A DNA stretch of 64,000 bases, taken from the NCBI GenBank assembly GCA_028714895.1, contig JAQTLM010000009.1, positions 1 to 64,000 on the forward strand. The letters run 5' to 3'. Positions 7,462-18,633 of this stretch are shown piece by piece. Every line of letters starts with the position of its first letter. Positions within the stretch are counted from its first letter, which is position 1. Below the pieces are notes generated by a model. That model did not search any database, was not told the origin of the DNA, and saw only the letters and a program-made list of their open reading frames with translations. Source of the DNA: Gallionella sp. (GTDB lineage: Bacteria; Pseudomonadota; Gammaproteobacteria; Burkholderiales; Gallionellaceae). The position numbers were made by a program, and so were the translations under genes.

Positions 7462-10400
7462 ATGTCACTCTCACAGTCTTACAGCGTCAAGGATGTCATT
7501 CGCTGGTTTGAGCCGCACGAAATTCAGAAAGCCAAGGCTTATCTGAATTCGATCAGCCATCTGGAAATTCAATCTGACAAAATCACCGCACAGGTAAAAG
7601 GGACATCTCCGCGCCCTTATTTTGTGGAGATATTTTTCGATGCCGACATGGCGGGCGATTTGCGTATTGACCCGACGTGCAGTTGCCCGATGCGCTGGAA
7701 GTGCAAGCACACCGCAGCCGTTCTGCTGTCCGCTTTATCTTTGCCGCGCGCACCCGCCATCAATCATGCCGTGCTGGAGTGGGTTGAGTCTTTCCGGCGT
7801 GCGGTAAAAACGCCGCCCAGGAAAACCGCCAAGCCCGCGCCGAAACCTGAAAAACTGTGCTATGTGCTCACCAAAGCTGCCTACACGGGCAGCTATGTTT
7901 TCGGCATCTATAAAGGCAAGCTGGATGTTGAAGGGCGATTGCAGGGCAGGCTGGAGGAGTGGAGCAACGTTGAGCGCGCCCTGGTGCGCCCGCCGCAATT
8001 TGTCACCGAAGAAGACCTGACTATCCTGCGCTTATTGTGGAAACAGCGCGATAAGCACGACTGCTTTCCTGTCAGGGGCGCGCAGGGCAACGAGATTTTG
8101 ACACGCTTGCTGGCGAGTGGGCGGTTGTACTTTATGGAAGCGCTTGCGGGCAGTAGTTACTTGAAAAAGGAGCCGGTTCGCCTGAAGCAAGGCAAGGTGC
8201 GCAAGGCCCATCTGGAATGGGGCGTCGACGAGTCCGGCCGGATGGTTCCCAGGATTGTCAGCAGCGCGGCGCTGGAGGTTTTTCCGTTCAATGAGGCGGT
8301 CTGGTACGCCGATGCCGGAACAGGCGAAGTCGGCCAGTTGCAGATTGCCCAGACACCCGCACAGGTTGCGCAGTTGCTCGACATGCCGCCGCTCGCCGAA
8401 ATCGACGTTTCGGTGGTGTCCGAGGTGTTGCGCGAGCTGGTTCCCGATCTGCCGCCGCCCAGCACAGATCGGTTGCGCGCGATTGCGAGCCCGTTGACCC
8501 CGGTGCTGTTGCTGGATACTTCAGAACCGTCATGGATGAGCAGTTTCCGCGGTTACCGCTATGGCACGCAGAAGCTGGATTTCGCGCGCGTAAAATTCCG
8601 TTATGGCGAGGCTGTCTTGCCGCTCAATCATCCGGGAGAATTCGTCACGCTGCAAAATGGCGAGACCGTGCGCGTGACGCGCGACCCAAAAGCGGAGCAG
8701 CGTTTTCTCAAGTCGCTGGATAAATACGGGCTGGAAGAAGTGCCGAGTTTCGGGCTACCCGGCGATATCGGCGACCGGCCGATATTCGGGCTGGAAAACG
8801 AGAAGGCCTGGCCGTTCTTCATGCAGCAAGTGATTCCGCAGATGCGCGAGGCGGGGTGGGAGGTCGCTATTCCGCAAGGTTTCCGTCACCATGTTCTCGA
8901 AGTGGAAGCATGGGAAGCGGAATTTGGTGAGGAAGAGGATGGCTGGTTCAGCTTGAACATGGGCATTGCGGTCAATGGCCGGCGATTGCCGCTGGCACCC
9001 ATGCTGCATGCATTGTTCAAGATTGACCCGCGCTGGCTGGATGCGTTCCAGTTGGAAAAAATGAGCGACGACGAACAGATCGAGCTGCTGCTTAAGGAAG
9101 GCGGCAGGGTGCATGTTCCCGCTGAGCGCATCAAGCCGCTGGCGCGCACCCTGATCGAATTATTCGATGGCAGGATGGACGGCGAAATTCGTTTGTCCCG
9201 CTATGATGTGGCGCGTATCAGCGAATTGTCCGGGATGGAGCGCTGGCAGTTCAAGGGCATGGATGCCGTAATACAACTCGCCAACAAGCTCAAAAATACC
9301 GCCGGCATCAAGGCGGTGAACCCGCCCGAGGGTTTTGCCTTGCAACTGCGCCCCTACCAGTTGGAAGGCTTATCCTGGCTGCAATACCTGCGCGAACAGG
9401 AACTGGCCGGGATATTGGCCGATGACATGGGATTGGGCAAAACCGCGCAGGCCCTGGCTCATTTGCTGCTCGAAAAACAAAGCGGCCGCATGGACAAGCC
9501 TTCGTTGGTGGTATTGCCCACTTCGCTGATCTTCAACTGGAAACGCGAGGCGGAGCGGTTTGCACCGCAACTCAAACTGCTTTCCCTGCACGGCAAGGAA
9601 CGGGCAGAGCATTTCCCCACGATTCCGCAGCACGATGTCATTCTCACCACCTACCCGCTGCTGTGGCGTGATGAACAGGCGCTGGCGGAGCATGACTACC
9701 ATTTGCTGATCCTGGATGAGGCGCAGACGGTGAAAAATGTTTCCAGCCAGGCGGCGCAAGTGGTGCGCAAGCTGAATGCGCGGCATCGCTTGTGCCTCAC
9801 CGGCACGCCGCTGGAGAACCATTTGGGTGAGCTGTGGGCGCAGTTTGACTTTCTGCTGCCGGGATTGCTGGGAGATGCCAAGCAGTTCACCAGAACCTGG
9901 CGCACCCCGATTGAAAAACAGGGAAACAAATTGCGCCGCGACCTGTTGGCCAGGCGCGTAAAACCATTCATCCTGCGCAGGCGCAAGGAAGATGTCGCGC
10001 AAGAACTACCACCCAAAACATTCATCATACGCACCGTCGAATTGGAGGGCGGACAGCGCGATCTCTACGAAACGGTGCGCACCGCTATGGATCTGCGCGT
10101 CCGTGAAGAAATCGCCACCAAAGGTTTTGCTCGCAGCCACATCATCATTCTCGATGCGCTGCTCAAATTGCGCCAAGTGTGTTGCGATCCGCGCCTGCTG
10201 AAATTAACCGCTGCCAAAAAAGTCAAGGAACGCGCCAAGCTCGATTTGCTGATGGAAATGCTGCCGGAGCTGGTCAGCGAAGGGCGGCGCATCCTGGTTT
10301 TTTCGCAATTCACCAGCATGCTCGAGTTGATCGAAGCGGATCTGGCGCGTGAAAAACTGGGCTATGTGAAACTTACCGGCGATACGCAGAACCGCGAAGA

Positions 10401-10758
10401 AGTGGTGCGCAGCTTCCAGGATGGCGAGGTGCCGATTTTTCTGATCAGCCTCAAGGCAGGCGGGGTAGGACTGAACCTGACCGCTGCCGACACGGTGATT
10501 CACTTCGATCCGTGGTGGAATCCCGCAGTGGAAAATCAGGCTACGGATCGCGCGCACCGTCTCGGACAGACCAAAAACGTATTCGTCTACAAGCTGGTCG
10601 TGGCCGGCAGCATCGAGGAAAAAATACTGGTGCTGCAGGAGAAAAAAGCCGAACTTGCCGCTGGCATCCTGTCCGAGGATGTCAACGGCCTGGTTAAATT
10701 CGGCGAAGCTGATATTGCCGCGTTGCTGGCACCATTGCCCAGCGGTGATGACGAATAA
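7462..10758 (+). CDS. SWIM zinc-finger SNF2-family helicase
   Basis: This 1098-residue ATP-dependent DNA translocase/helicase-like protein has an N-terminal SWIM finger with CxCxnCxH ligands (CSCPMRWKCKH, residues 73-83). A long middle region follows, then a full SNF2 ATPase core: Walker A in DDMGLGKT (654-661), Walker B as LDEAQ (751-755), and the C-terminal helicase lobe with AGGVGLNL and the arginine-finger stretch DRAHRLGQ. The family remodels protein-DNA or RNA polymerase complexes, and its specific role in bacteria is poorly defined. It starts 65 bases after the SapC/Der chimera. Its 3' end converges with the minus-strand nuclease-like gene. Nothing suggests truncation. Confidence 0.92.
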   Translation: MSLSQSYSVKDVIRWFEPHEIQKAKAYLNSISHLEIQSDKITAQVKGTSPRPYFVEIFFDADMAGDLRIDPTCSCPMRWKCKHTAAVLLSALSLPRAPAINHAVLEWVESFRRAVKTPPRKTAKPAPKPEKLCYVLTKAAYTGSYVFGIYKGKLDVEGRLQGRLEEWSNVERALVRPPQFVTEEDLTILRLLWKQRDKHDCFPVRGAQGNEILTRLLASGRLYFMEALAGSSYLKKEPVRLKQGKVRKAHLEWGVDESGRMVPRIVSSAALEVFPFNEAVWYADAGTGEVGQLQIAQTPAQVAQLLDMPPLAEIDVSVVSEVLRELVPDLPPPSTDRLRAIASPLTPVLLLDTSEPSWMSSFRGYRYGTQKLDFARVKFRYGEAVLPLNHPGEFVTLQNGETVRVTRDPKAEQRFLKSLDKYGLEEVPSFGLPGDIGDRPIFGLENEKAWPFFMQQVIPQMREAGWEVAIPQGFRHHVLEVEAWEAEFGEEEDGWFSLNMGIAVNGRRLPLAPMLHALFKIDPRWLDAFQLEKMSDDEQIELLLKEGGRVHVPAERIKPLARTLIELFDGRMDGEIRLSRYDVARISELSGMERWQFKGMDAVIQLANKLKNTAGIKAVNPPEGFALQLRPYQLEGLSWLQYLREQELAGILADDMGLGKTAQALAHLLLEKQSGRMDKPSLVVLPTSLIFNWKREAERFAPQLKLLSLHGKERAEHFPTIPQHDVILTTYPLLWRDEQALAEHDYHLLILDEAQTVKNVSSQAAQVVRKLNARHRLCLTGTPLENHLGELWAQFDFLLPGLLGDAKQFTRTWRTPIEKQGNKLRRDLLARRVKPFILRRRKEDVAQELPPKTFIIRTVELEGGQRDLYETVRTAMDLRVREEIATKGFARSHIIILDALLKLRQVCCDPRLLKLTAAKKVKERAKLDLLMEMLPELVSEGRRILVFSQFTSMLELIEADLAREKLGYVKLTGDTQNREEVVRSFQDGEVPIFLISLKAGGVGLNLTAADTVIHFDPWWNPAVENQATDRAHRLGQTKNVFVYKLVVAGSIEEKILVLQEKKAELAAGILSEDVNGLVKFGEADIAALLAPLPSGDDE

Positions 10759-10817
10759 GAAGCTTCTAAGAACGGCAGGGATCAGGCGCGCCAAGTGCGA
10801 TGCAGCAGATTTATGTT

Positions 10818-11597
10818 TTACGTATGGTCCAGGAACTCAAATTCCGCCACAAGCATGTGATGGTCCGAAGACATGGTCGGCTTCACGGCGTGGCACACCG
10901 GCCGCAGGTGCCGGTTGTAGAAAACATGGTCGAGCACGTAGGGCCGGCGGCGCCATGTGATTTCTTCCGTCTGCACGGTCGGATAGCCGGCTTCGGCAAA
11001 CTGCCGCACCAGCGAGTCATGCTTACTGACGTTGAAATCCCCGCCGAGCAGCGCAGGGCCGCTTGCGCGGCGCAAATGCTCGATGACGAGCTGGCGCTGT
11101 TTGATGTGGTCCTCGCTTGACGAGTTGAGCATGAAGTACGCCAGCAGGTGTGTATTGAAGAGCTGGAGCTCGTGGCCGTCAAGTGTGGTCTTTGCGCCGA
11201 TGAGAAGGCGGTCGGTGGGTGTTTTTTGTTCGCCCATGAATTCGAACTCGATTGGCGGTGATGGCAGGTCGCACCGGAAGACATCGCGCAACGGCGTTTT
11301 TGAAAAAATGGCCAGCCCTATGCCGAAAGGCAATTCGCGCGGATCGGCTTTCGGATAGGAAAAATAGCTGTAATAGCCCTTAAGCGCCGTTTTCAGTCGG
11401 GTGTAATTGGGTGGCGGGTCGGGTTGCGCACCGTCAGGCTGGGCATGCTCAACTTCCTGCAGCAGCACGACATCGGCATCGTGGCTGAGAATTTCCGAGA
11501 TGGTCAGTTCGAGATTGACGGGCGCGCGGTCCGGATCTGCATTATCCCAACCTTGGCCGAATTGCATATTGAACTGAAGAACTTTGAACGCACTCAT
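10818..11597 (-). CDS. Endonuclease/exonuclease/phosphatase (EEP) family hydrolase
   Basis: The protein begins MSAFKVLQFNMQFG and carries the EEP-fold signatures in order: LLQEVEHAQ (metal-binding Glu), GGDFNVSKHDS (Asn/Asp pair), LDHVFYN and a terminal SSDHHMLVAEFE catalytic histidine motif. Members hydrolyse phosphodiester bonds in nucleic acids, inositol phosphates or sphingolipids, and the substrate cannot be told here. There is no signal peptide. An alternative start at 11636 would add 13 residues. I prefer 11597 because the conserved beta strand begins there, but neither start has a good ribosome-binding site. Confidence 0.83.
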   Translation of the reverse strand: MSAFKVLQFNMQFGQGWDNADPDRAPVNLELTISEILSHDADVVLLQEVEHAQPDGAQPDPPPNYTRLKTALKGYYSYFSYPKADPRELPFGIGLAIFSKTPLRDVFRCDLPSPPIEFEFMGEQKTPTDRLLIGAKTTLDGHELQLFNTHLLAYFMLNSSSEDHIKQRQLVIEHLRRASGPALLGGDFNVSKHDSLVRQFAEAGYPTVQTEEITWRRRPYVLDHVFYNRHLRPVCHAVKPTMSSDHHMLVAEFEFLDHT

Positions 11598-11875
11598 GGA
11601 CACGGACGAAGCACGGTATTGTATAGTTGTGCGCATAATAGCGCGGTAACAGCAAAATGGAAAATCATATCATGACGGTAACATCGTAGCAGAATCTTCA
11701 TATCTGCTGGTGCATGTTGTGACCCGGAAACTGGAAAAAAAGGCACTGCCGGATGGGCGTCAGATAATTTCCTTTTTGAACCATCGCGGACGTTTAAGGT
11801 TTTAATTCAGCGAATGGGTATGAATATCCGCATGCTTACGATTCAGTCAGTGCTGCCAAGTAAAGATGGGCATGC

Positions 11876-12052
11876 TATCCGGCCTTTTACAACCAACGCC
11901 GACCGCACCCATTGCTTGACTGGAAAACGCCAGGTGAGTTCTACTACGAAAACTTGCCCAAGCTGCTAAACGCGGCCCAGGCAATAATCGGCAAAACTTC
12001 ACTTATTAAACAAGAAATTCTGCCCAAGCAAGCGGGGCCACCTCTAATTTAG
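11876..12052 (+). pseudogene. Remnant of an IS3-type transposase C-terminus
   Basis: In one frame, ending at the TAG at 12050-12052, this segment encodes FYNQRRPHPLLDWKTPGEF followed by YYENLPKLL. This matches the end of IS3-family integrase domains (consensus YN..RPH..L...TP.E.Y). No upstream transposase region or inverted repeat is present. The preceding 230 bases (11640-11875) show no gene. It is a fossil of an old insertion lying directly upstream of the cytochrome b561 gene. Confidence 0.6.
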
Positions 12053-12061
12053 GAAAAAGTT

Positions 12062-12589
12062 ATGAAGCGATACAGCAAACGCATGGTGATTATTCATTGG
12101 CTGACTTTGGCACTGGTAATTGTGGCTTGGTATCTTGGTGATGAGCTGGATGAGGCCCGGCATGAAAAAGGCGCAACGCTGATCGGATACTTTGCGCATG
12201 CGATGGTGGGCGGCTCAGTGCTGCTGTTGACGATATTGCGTTCGACTTTCCGCAGCGTGGACGGCACACCACCGCCAGTGGGTCAGTCGCTGATGGACAT
12301 GGTGGCCAAAGGTATTCATCACGTCCTTTATATGCTGCTGATTGTGCTGCCGATAACGGGAATGATAATCATCATGACGAGTAGTGTGGGTATGGCTTTG
12401 CTGGCAGGCGATGCAAGCTTGCTCCCCACAGAATATACCGGCCCCGGCATAGTCCCTCACGCGGTTCATGAGATATTGGTGACGGTGCTGATCGTGGTGG
12501 TGGTGGTGCATATACTGGGAGCGATCAAGCACCAGTTCATTATGAAAGATGGTTTGATGGAGCGGATGTCGTTACGCAGGAAAGGCTGA
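12062..12589 (+). CDS. Cytochrome b561-family inner-membrane protein
   Basis: This 175-residue protein has four hydrophobic segments and histidines in the positions that ligate two b-type hemes in this family: HW near residue 13, AHAMVGG near residue 46, GIHHVLYM near 96, and HAVHEILVTV near 145. Such proteins shuttle electrons between quinols and periplasmic acceptors, or detoxify superoxide as CybB does. It stands alone on its strand, ten bases after a transposase remnant, which may have supplied or disrupted its upstream sequence. The partner is unknown. Confidence 0.87.
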   Translation: MKRYSKRMVIIHWLTLALVIVAWYLGDELDEARHEKGATLIGYFAHAMVGGSVLLLTILRSTFRSVDGTPPPVGQSLMDMVAKGIHHVLYMLLIVLPITGMIIIMTSSVGMALLAGDASLLPTEYTGPGIVPHAVHEILVTVLIVVVVVHILGAIKHQFIMKDGLMERMSLRRKG

Positions 12590-12779
12590 GCGGAATGTAA
12601 AGGCGGGGGGTTGCCACGCCTCTCTTTGGGTTCCAAGGAAGCGCAGATTGCGACCAGCACGCGCTGCATGCTTGCGTACTTCAAAGGCGACTATCCGCTT
12701 CTTGAGCATCCTTGAAAAAATTGTGCTTCAGAGTTGAGGCGGCCATGGTAAATTCAAAACATATTTTTAATATGCCTCA

Positions 12780-13112
12780 ATGGATCATGTGATGCCTATG
12801 CAATCAAAAATGCCCGCCGAGGAAGATGTTCGAACGGCTCTGCGCAGTGTTATCGACCCGGAAGTTGGTTTGAATATCGTCGATCTGGGCTTGGTGTATG
12901 GTGTGGAAATCTCGGACAACAAGCTGCATGTCGATCTGACCATGACCACACCGGCTTGCCCGATGGGAGAAATGATCCTCGATAATGCGCGGCACGCACT
13001 GGCAGCGTTGCTGCCGGCAGGCGCTGAAATCGAGCTTAACCTGGTGTGGGAACCCCCGTGGGGTCCGGACAAAATGGGTGAACACGCACGCAAATATTTT
13101 GGCTGGGGTTAA
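12780..13112 (+). CDS. MIP18/DUF59 metal-sulfur cluster assembly protein
   Basis: This short protein of about 110 residues has the DUF59 fold: the family opening RTALRSVIDPEVGLNIVDLG and the cysteine-bearing TTPACPMG motif. PaaD, SufT and the eukaryotic CIA factor MIP18 belong to this family, which helps mature Fe-S proteins. The C-terminal WEPPWGPDKM is typical of the bacterial branch. The start could also be 12792 or 12798, since no clear ribosome-binding site separates the three ATGs. It is followed by a strong inverted repeat and then the NnrS-like gene. Confidence 0.9.
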   Translation: MDHVMPMQSKMPAEEDVRTALRSVIDPEVGLNIVDLGLVYGVEISDNKLHVDLTMTTPACPMGEMILDNARHALAALLPAGAEIELNLVWEPPWGPDKMGEHARKYFGWG

Positions 13113-13213
13113 GCCTGTCAGAAATCCAAAGTCTTGCCGCCGTTGCGCTTAAAAATCTTGTTTGCTTGTCGCCGGCTGGCGGCGCTACGATTTTTTGCAT
13201 ACGCTTATTGAAC

Positions 13214-13287
13214 ATTCCATGATTCGTTACCCCGTTCATCCTTCGATACATCAGGATGAACGGGGCCGTTGTCGCAAGTCATGGAAT
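13214..13287. repeat. Nested inverted repeats between DUF59 and NnrS-like genes
   Basis: Two perfect inverted repeats are nested on nearly the same centre. The inner 12-bp arms CCCCGTTCATCC (13230-13241) and GGATGAACGGGG (13254-13265) enclose a 12-base loop. The outer 9-bp arms ATTCCATGA (13214-13222) and TCATGGAAT (13279-13287) surround them. No T-run follows, so it is not a standard terminator. It may be a dispersed element or an RNA structure. Confidence 0.75.
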
Positions 13288-13376
13288 ACTTAACAAATTT
13301 GAATTTTGAGAGGCGCACTTATGATATCTGCAAACACCGGAGCCACCGGCCGCCGCAGGCACCAACGGAGCAGGGG

Positions 13377-14465
13377 ATGACCGTGCCATCCGGTGGTTTG
13401 GGTGTTCCGTTCCGCCTGCCGCTGCTGATCCTGGGGTTTGTTTCCCTGGCATCGGGCGTGTTGGCCGGCCTCGCGCGGTTTGGCTGGGAGGTGCCGCTTC
13501 CCTCGGCGCAACTGGTTTTGCTGCATGGGCCGCTGATGGTATGCGGTTTTCTCGGTACCGTGATCGGCCTGGAACGGGCGGTCGCGCTGGGCCGCCGTTG
13601 GGCCTATGCCGGCCCGCTGTTGACCGGGCTGGGCGGCATCGCCATCCTGATCGGCTTTCCGGTTTCGATAGGCGCGTCAGCCATGGCGCTCGGCAGCGCC
13701 GTGCTGCTTACCGGAACCATCCTGATCACATTGCGCCAGCGCGAACTGTTCATGGTCACCATGGCGCTCGGTGCAGTCAGCTGGCTGGCTGGCAATCTGC
13801 TGTGGCTGGCTGGCGCCGGCGTACCGGCGGTGGTGGCGCTGTGGATCAATTTTCTGGTGCTGACCATCGCCGGCGAACGGCTGGAGCTGTCGCGCTTCCT
13901 GCCTCCTTCGCCCGGCGCCAAACGCATCTTCAAAGTCATCCTTGCCGCGCTCGTGGCGGGCGGCTTCCTCAGCGTAACCGGTGCTGGCATCGTCATCTAC
14001 GGCATCGGGCTGCTCGGGCTGGCGCTATGGCTGCTGCGCCAGGATGTGGCGCGCCGCACGGTAAAGGAGCAAGGCTTGACCCGGTTCATCGCCGTGTGCC
14101 TGCTTTCCGGCTATGCCTGGCTCGCCGCCGGCAGCCTTGTGCTGCTCGCCGCCGGCAGCCTGACCGGGGCGGCTTATGATACGGTGCTGCATGCCATCCT
14201 GATTGGCTTCGTATTTTCGATGGTATTCGGCCATGCGCCGATCATTTTTCCTGCCGTGGTGCGGGTCGAAATGCCTTATCACTGGACTTTCTATCTGCCG
14301 CTGCTGGCACTGCATGCATCCCTGCTGATGCGACTTGCTGGCAGCGGGTTGATGCTGCCGGAACTGCAAAGCCTCGGCGGATTGCTGAATGCGGCGGCGC
14401 TGGTGCTGTTCATTCTGAGCACCGTCAGCAGCGTGATACGCGGCTTCCGTGCAGGCAAGAATTGA
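13377..14465 (+). CDS. NnrS-like polytopic membrane protein
   Basis: A highly hydrophobic protein of about 362 residues with roughly ten or more membrane segments. Family-like signatures are LLHGPLMVCGFLGTVIGLER near the N-terminus and FSMVFGHAPIIFPAVVR near the C-terminus. These histidine-containing segments resemble those of NnrS, a heme/copper membrane protein linked to nitric oxide stress. I chose the ATG at 13377 because GGAG lies six bases upstream. The longer frame back to 13269 runs through an inverted repeat and encodes no hydrophobic or conserved residues. A clearer NnrS paralogue lies at 27525-28754. Confidence 0.72.
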   Translation: MTVPSGGLGVPFRLPLLILGFVSLASGVLAGLARFGWEVPLPSAQLVLLHGPLMVCGFLGTVIGLERAVALGRRWAYAGPLLTGLGGIAILIGFPVSIGASAMALGSAVLLTGTILITLRQRELFMVTMALGAVSWLAGNLLWLAGAGVPAVVALWINFLVLTIAGERLELSRFLPPSPGAKRIFKVILAALVAGGFLSVTGAGIVIYGIGLLGLALWLLRQDVARRTVKEQGLTRFIAVCLLSGYAWLAAGSLVLLAAGSLTGAAYDTVLHAILIGFVFSMVFGHAPIIFPAVVRVEMPYHWTFYLPLLALHASLLMRLAGSGLMLPELQSLGGLLNAAALVLFILSTVSSVIRGFRAGKN

Positions 14466-14576
14466 AACTGTCAGCTAGTATGGACTGACACTTAAGCGAA
14501 CTTTGTCTGTCGGATGGGGTCTGATTTTTTGTATTTTACATTTGACAGAACTGCCGGGCTTTGCCAAGCTACATTT

Positions 14577-14984
14577 ATGTCACACACCGTCGGAAAATTT
14601 ATTGCAGTGATTCTGGCCATCTGGTTGCCGCTATTCAGCGGCAATGCGTTGGCTGTTTCGATTGCCATGCAGTCGATGGGCGGCGACCATCATTCTGTCG
14701 TTGCGCAACAGGGCGAGCCTGACGCGCACTGCGCTTCATCCATGCAGCAGCACATGCACCATGCCCAGCTTACCGCGGATCAGGATCAATCTGCCGATCA
14801 TCAAGACCAGCCTGTCGGCGAAGATTGCGGTACGTGTCATCTTGCCTGCTGCGGATATATGGCTGCCGCGTCCATCGAAGTGATGGAGGCTCAACCATCG
14901 GCCAGGCTGTTCACACTCTTTTCGACGCAGTTTCAATCCATCACTTCGACTCCGCTTGATCCTCCGCCTCTCGCCCGCGCTTGA
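14577..14984 (+). CDS. Secreted Cys/His/Met-rich small protein at the head of the copper cluster
   Basis: About 135 residues, with an N-terminal signal segment (KFIAVILAIWLPLFSGNALA). The mature part is rich in His, Met and Cys, with MGGDHHS, MQQHMHH and the cysteine cluster CGTCHLACC. It resembles the small DUF2946/CopL-type proteins that often precede heavy-metal efflux genes. A periplasmic copper-binding role is inferred from composition and position. The start at 14577 was preferred to 14514 because the signal peptide begins there. Confidence 0.65.
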   Translation: MSHTVGKFIAVILAIWLPLFSGNALAVSIAMQSMGGDHHSVVAQQGEPDAHCASSMQQHMHHAQLTADQDQSADHQDQPVGEDCGTCHLACCGYMAAASIEVMEAQPSARLFTLFSTQFQSITSTPLDPPPLARA

Positions 14985-15107
14985 CGCGGGACGCGTGTCT
15001 CTGTTTTTTGCCTAAGCGCGCTGAATTTTTCAGCATAAAGCCTCGTTCCGAACCGTCTAACAGCCGCATTGCGTCTGCATATACACTACTTTTAAAGGAT
15101 TTGAATC

Positions 15108-15668
15108 ATGAAAACGAACGAAGTGAGCTTCTATAAAACGAATGAAACGAGTTTTGCTAAAACATTGACCGGGATTTATTTAAATAAACACACTCTGCTG
15201 CATGGCCTGATGCTGTGCGCCGCATTGGGCGTTGCGCTGCCCGGCTTGGCGCAGCCTCAGAGTTCTGGGCAGGCTGCTGCGAAGGGCGCAGAGCAAGCCT
15301 TGCCCGTCGTGGAGGTATATAAAAGCGCGCAGTGCGGCTGCTGCAAAGCCTGGGCGGAACATCTCCAGAAAAACGGCTTCACGGTGATTCTGCACGATGT
15401 GAGCGATGTGCCTGCGGCGCGCAAGAAGCTGGGCATGCCAAGTCAATATGGCTCATGTCATACTGCCAAGGTCGGACAATACCTGGTTGAAGGCCATGTG
15501 CCTGCGGCGGACATCAAGCGATTGCTCAAGGAACGCCCCAAGGTCATCGGTCTGGCCGTGCCTTCCATGCCGCCCGGATCGCCTGGTATGGAAAGCGAAG
15601 ACCCCATTCCTTACGACACCCTGCTGATCGGCAAGGATGGCAAAGCCAGCGTGTTTGCGCGGCATTAA
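15108..15668 (+). CDS. DUF411 periplasmic metal-associated protein
   Basis: This 186-residue protein has a hydrophobic export segment (residues 31-47). A DUF411 domain follows with the family motif KSAQCGCCKAWAEHLQ, a thioredoxin-like CGCC site, then YGSCHTAKVGQYLVEGHVPA and the terminal GLAVPSMPPGSPGME. DUF411 proteins are regularly found in copper/silver resistance clusters. The exact function is not established, but a role in periplasmic copper handling is likely here because RND efflux genes follow 67 bases downstream. The N-terminus before the signal contains a short NE.SF.K repeat and may be over-extended. Confidence 0.87.
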   Translation: MKTNEVSFYKTNETSFAKTLTGIYLNKHTLLHGLMLCAALGVALPGLAQPQSSGQAAAKGAEQALPVVEVYKSAQCGCCKAWAEHLQKNGFTVILHDVSDVPAARKKLGMPSQYGSCHTAKVGQYLVEGHVPAADIKRLLKERPKVIGLAVPSMPPGSPGMESEDPIPYDTLLIGKDGKASVFARH

Positions 15669-15735
15669 ACCGGCGCAACCGCCCGGATAAGCGATTTCCG
15701 GCGGTTGTGTTGCAACAGGCTACAAGGAGCGAATC

Positions 15736-17012
15736 ATGAAGATACGGCTTGTTGTCAGGCTGGCGGCTTGCGGGTTAATGGGCGCATGGCTGTTGCCTGC
15801 GCATGCGGCAGAAGATCGCATGCTGGGTTCCGATATTGCCGGGCTGCTGGAGTATGCGCGTGAGCATAATCCCGAATTGGCGGCAATGCGCTATGAGGCT
15901 GATGCCGCAATACAACGCGTCCAGCCATCAGCGGCTTTGCCGGATCCAGTGTTGCGCACCGAGTTGATGGACATCACCAACCAGGGTACGAATAAAAGCA
16001 CGAGCCTGTTGCCATCGCAGATCGGCAGTACGCGCTATACGTTGATACAAAGCGTGCCGTGGTTTGGCAAGCGTGATTTGAAGCGTGAGGCAGCCGAGGC
16101 TGGCGCAGACCAGGCGCGGGGGCGAACCACTTCAACTTGGGCGGAATTGTCGATGCAAATCAAGTCGGCTTACGCACAGTATTACTACGTTGCGGGCAGC
16201 CAGAAGATCACCCGTGATCTGCTCGATCTGGTGATGCAGATGGAGAAAGTTGCGCAGGTTCGTTATGCCAACGGGCTTGCCGCGCAGCAGGATGCCGTGC
16301 GCGCGCAAGTTGAACAAACGGTCATGAAAACCGAACTGGTCGCGCTGAACAATACCAAGCGACAAATCGAGGCACGGCTGAATGCCTTGTTGTCGCGCCC
16401 AGTGACTATGCCGCTTGCCGCTCCGCAACGCTTGCGCAGCATTCCCGTAGCGGCCAGTTTGGAAAATCATACGGCACTGGAAAATCGTATTCGCGAGCAC
16501 AACCCGGATTTGTTTGTGGACGAGGCGGGTATCAGCGCGGCTGAAAAAAATCGTGATCTTATTTATAAAAACCGCTATCCGGATTTTGCGCTGGGTATTT
16601 CTCCAACCCAGTCTGGTAATGCGGTGCGCGAGTGGGGCGTGATGGTCGAACTCAATATCCCGTTGCAGCAGGAGGCGCGCCGTTCGCAAGAGCGCGAATC
16701 CGAGGCAATGCTGGCAGCAACCAAGGCACGCAAGGAAGCAACCGCCAACCGCATCTTGTCCGCGCTAACCGAAAATCTGTCCGGCATTGACGCAGCGCAG
16801 CGCACCGAGTTGCTGAGTTCCAGCGGCCTGTTGCCGCAAGCGAAGGTCACCTTTGAATCCGCGCTAATCGGCTATCAGACCGGCAAGGTGGATTTTGCGA
16901 CGCTGCTGGATGCGGTACGACAAATCCTGAACGCCAGGCGGGAAACGCTAAAAGCTCAAACGGACGCGCAGATGCGTTTGGCCGAAATCGAACGACTGTT
17001 GGGAGAAGAGCT

Positions 17013-17016
<4 letters not shown>
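15736..17016 (+). CDS. TolC-family outer-membrane factor of heavy-metal efflux (CusC/CzcC type)
   Basis: This 426-residue protein has a cleavable signal (ending near AHAAED) and the two long helical outer-membrane efflux protein repeats. It forms the trimeric outer-membrane channel of a tripartite pump. AAGGAGCG precedes the start. The stop overlaps the start of the adaptor gene by four bases (ATGA), showing tight translational coupling. Neighbouring cusB- and cusA-type genes point to Cu(I)/Ag(I) as substrate. Confidence 0.92.
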
Positions 17017-18632
<1,616 letters not shown>

Positions 18633-18633
18633 C

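Noticed and set aside
10800..11120. Plus-strand frame opposite the EEP-family gene.
   Set aside because: It is antisense to conserved catalytic motifs and has no recognisable domain.
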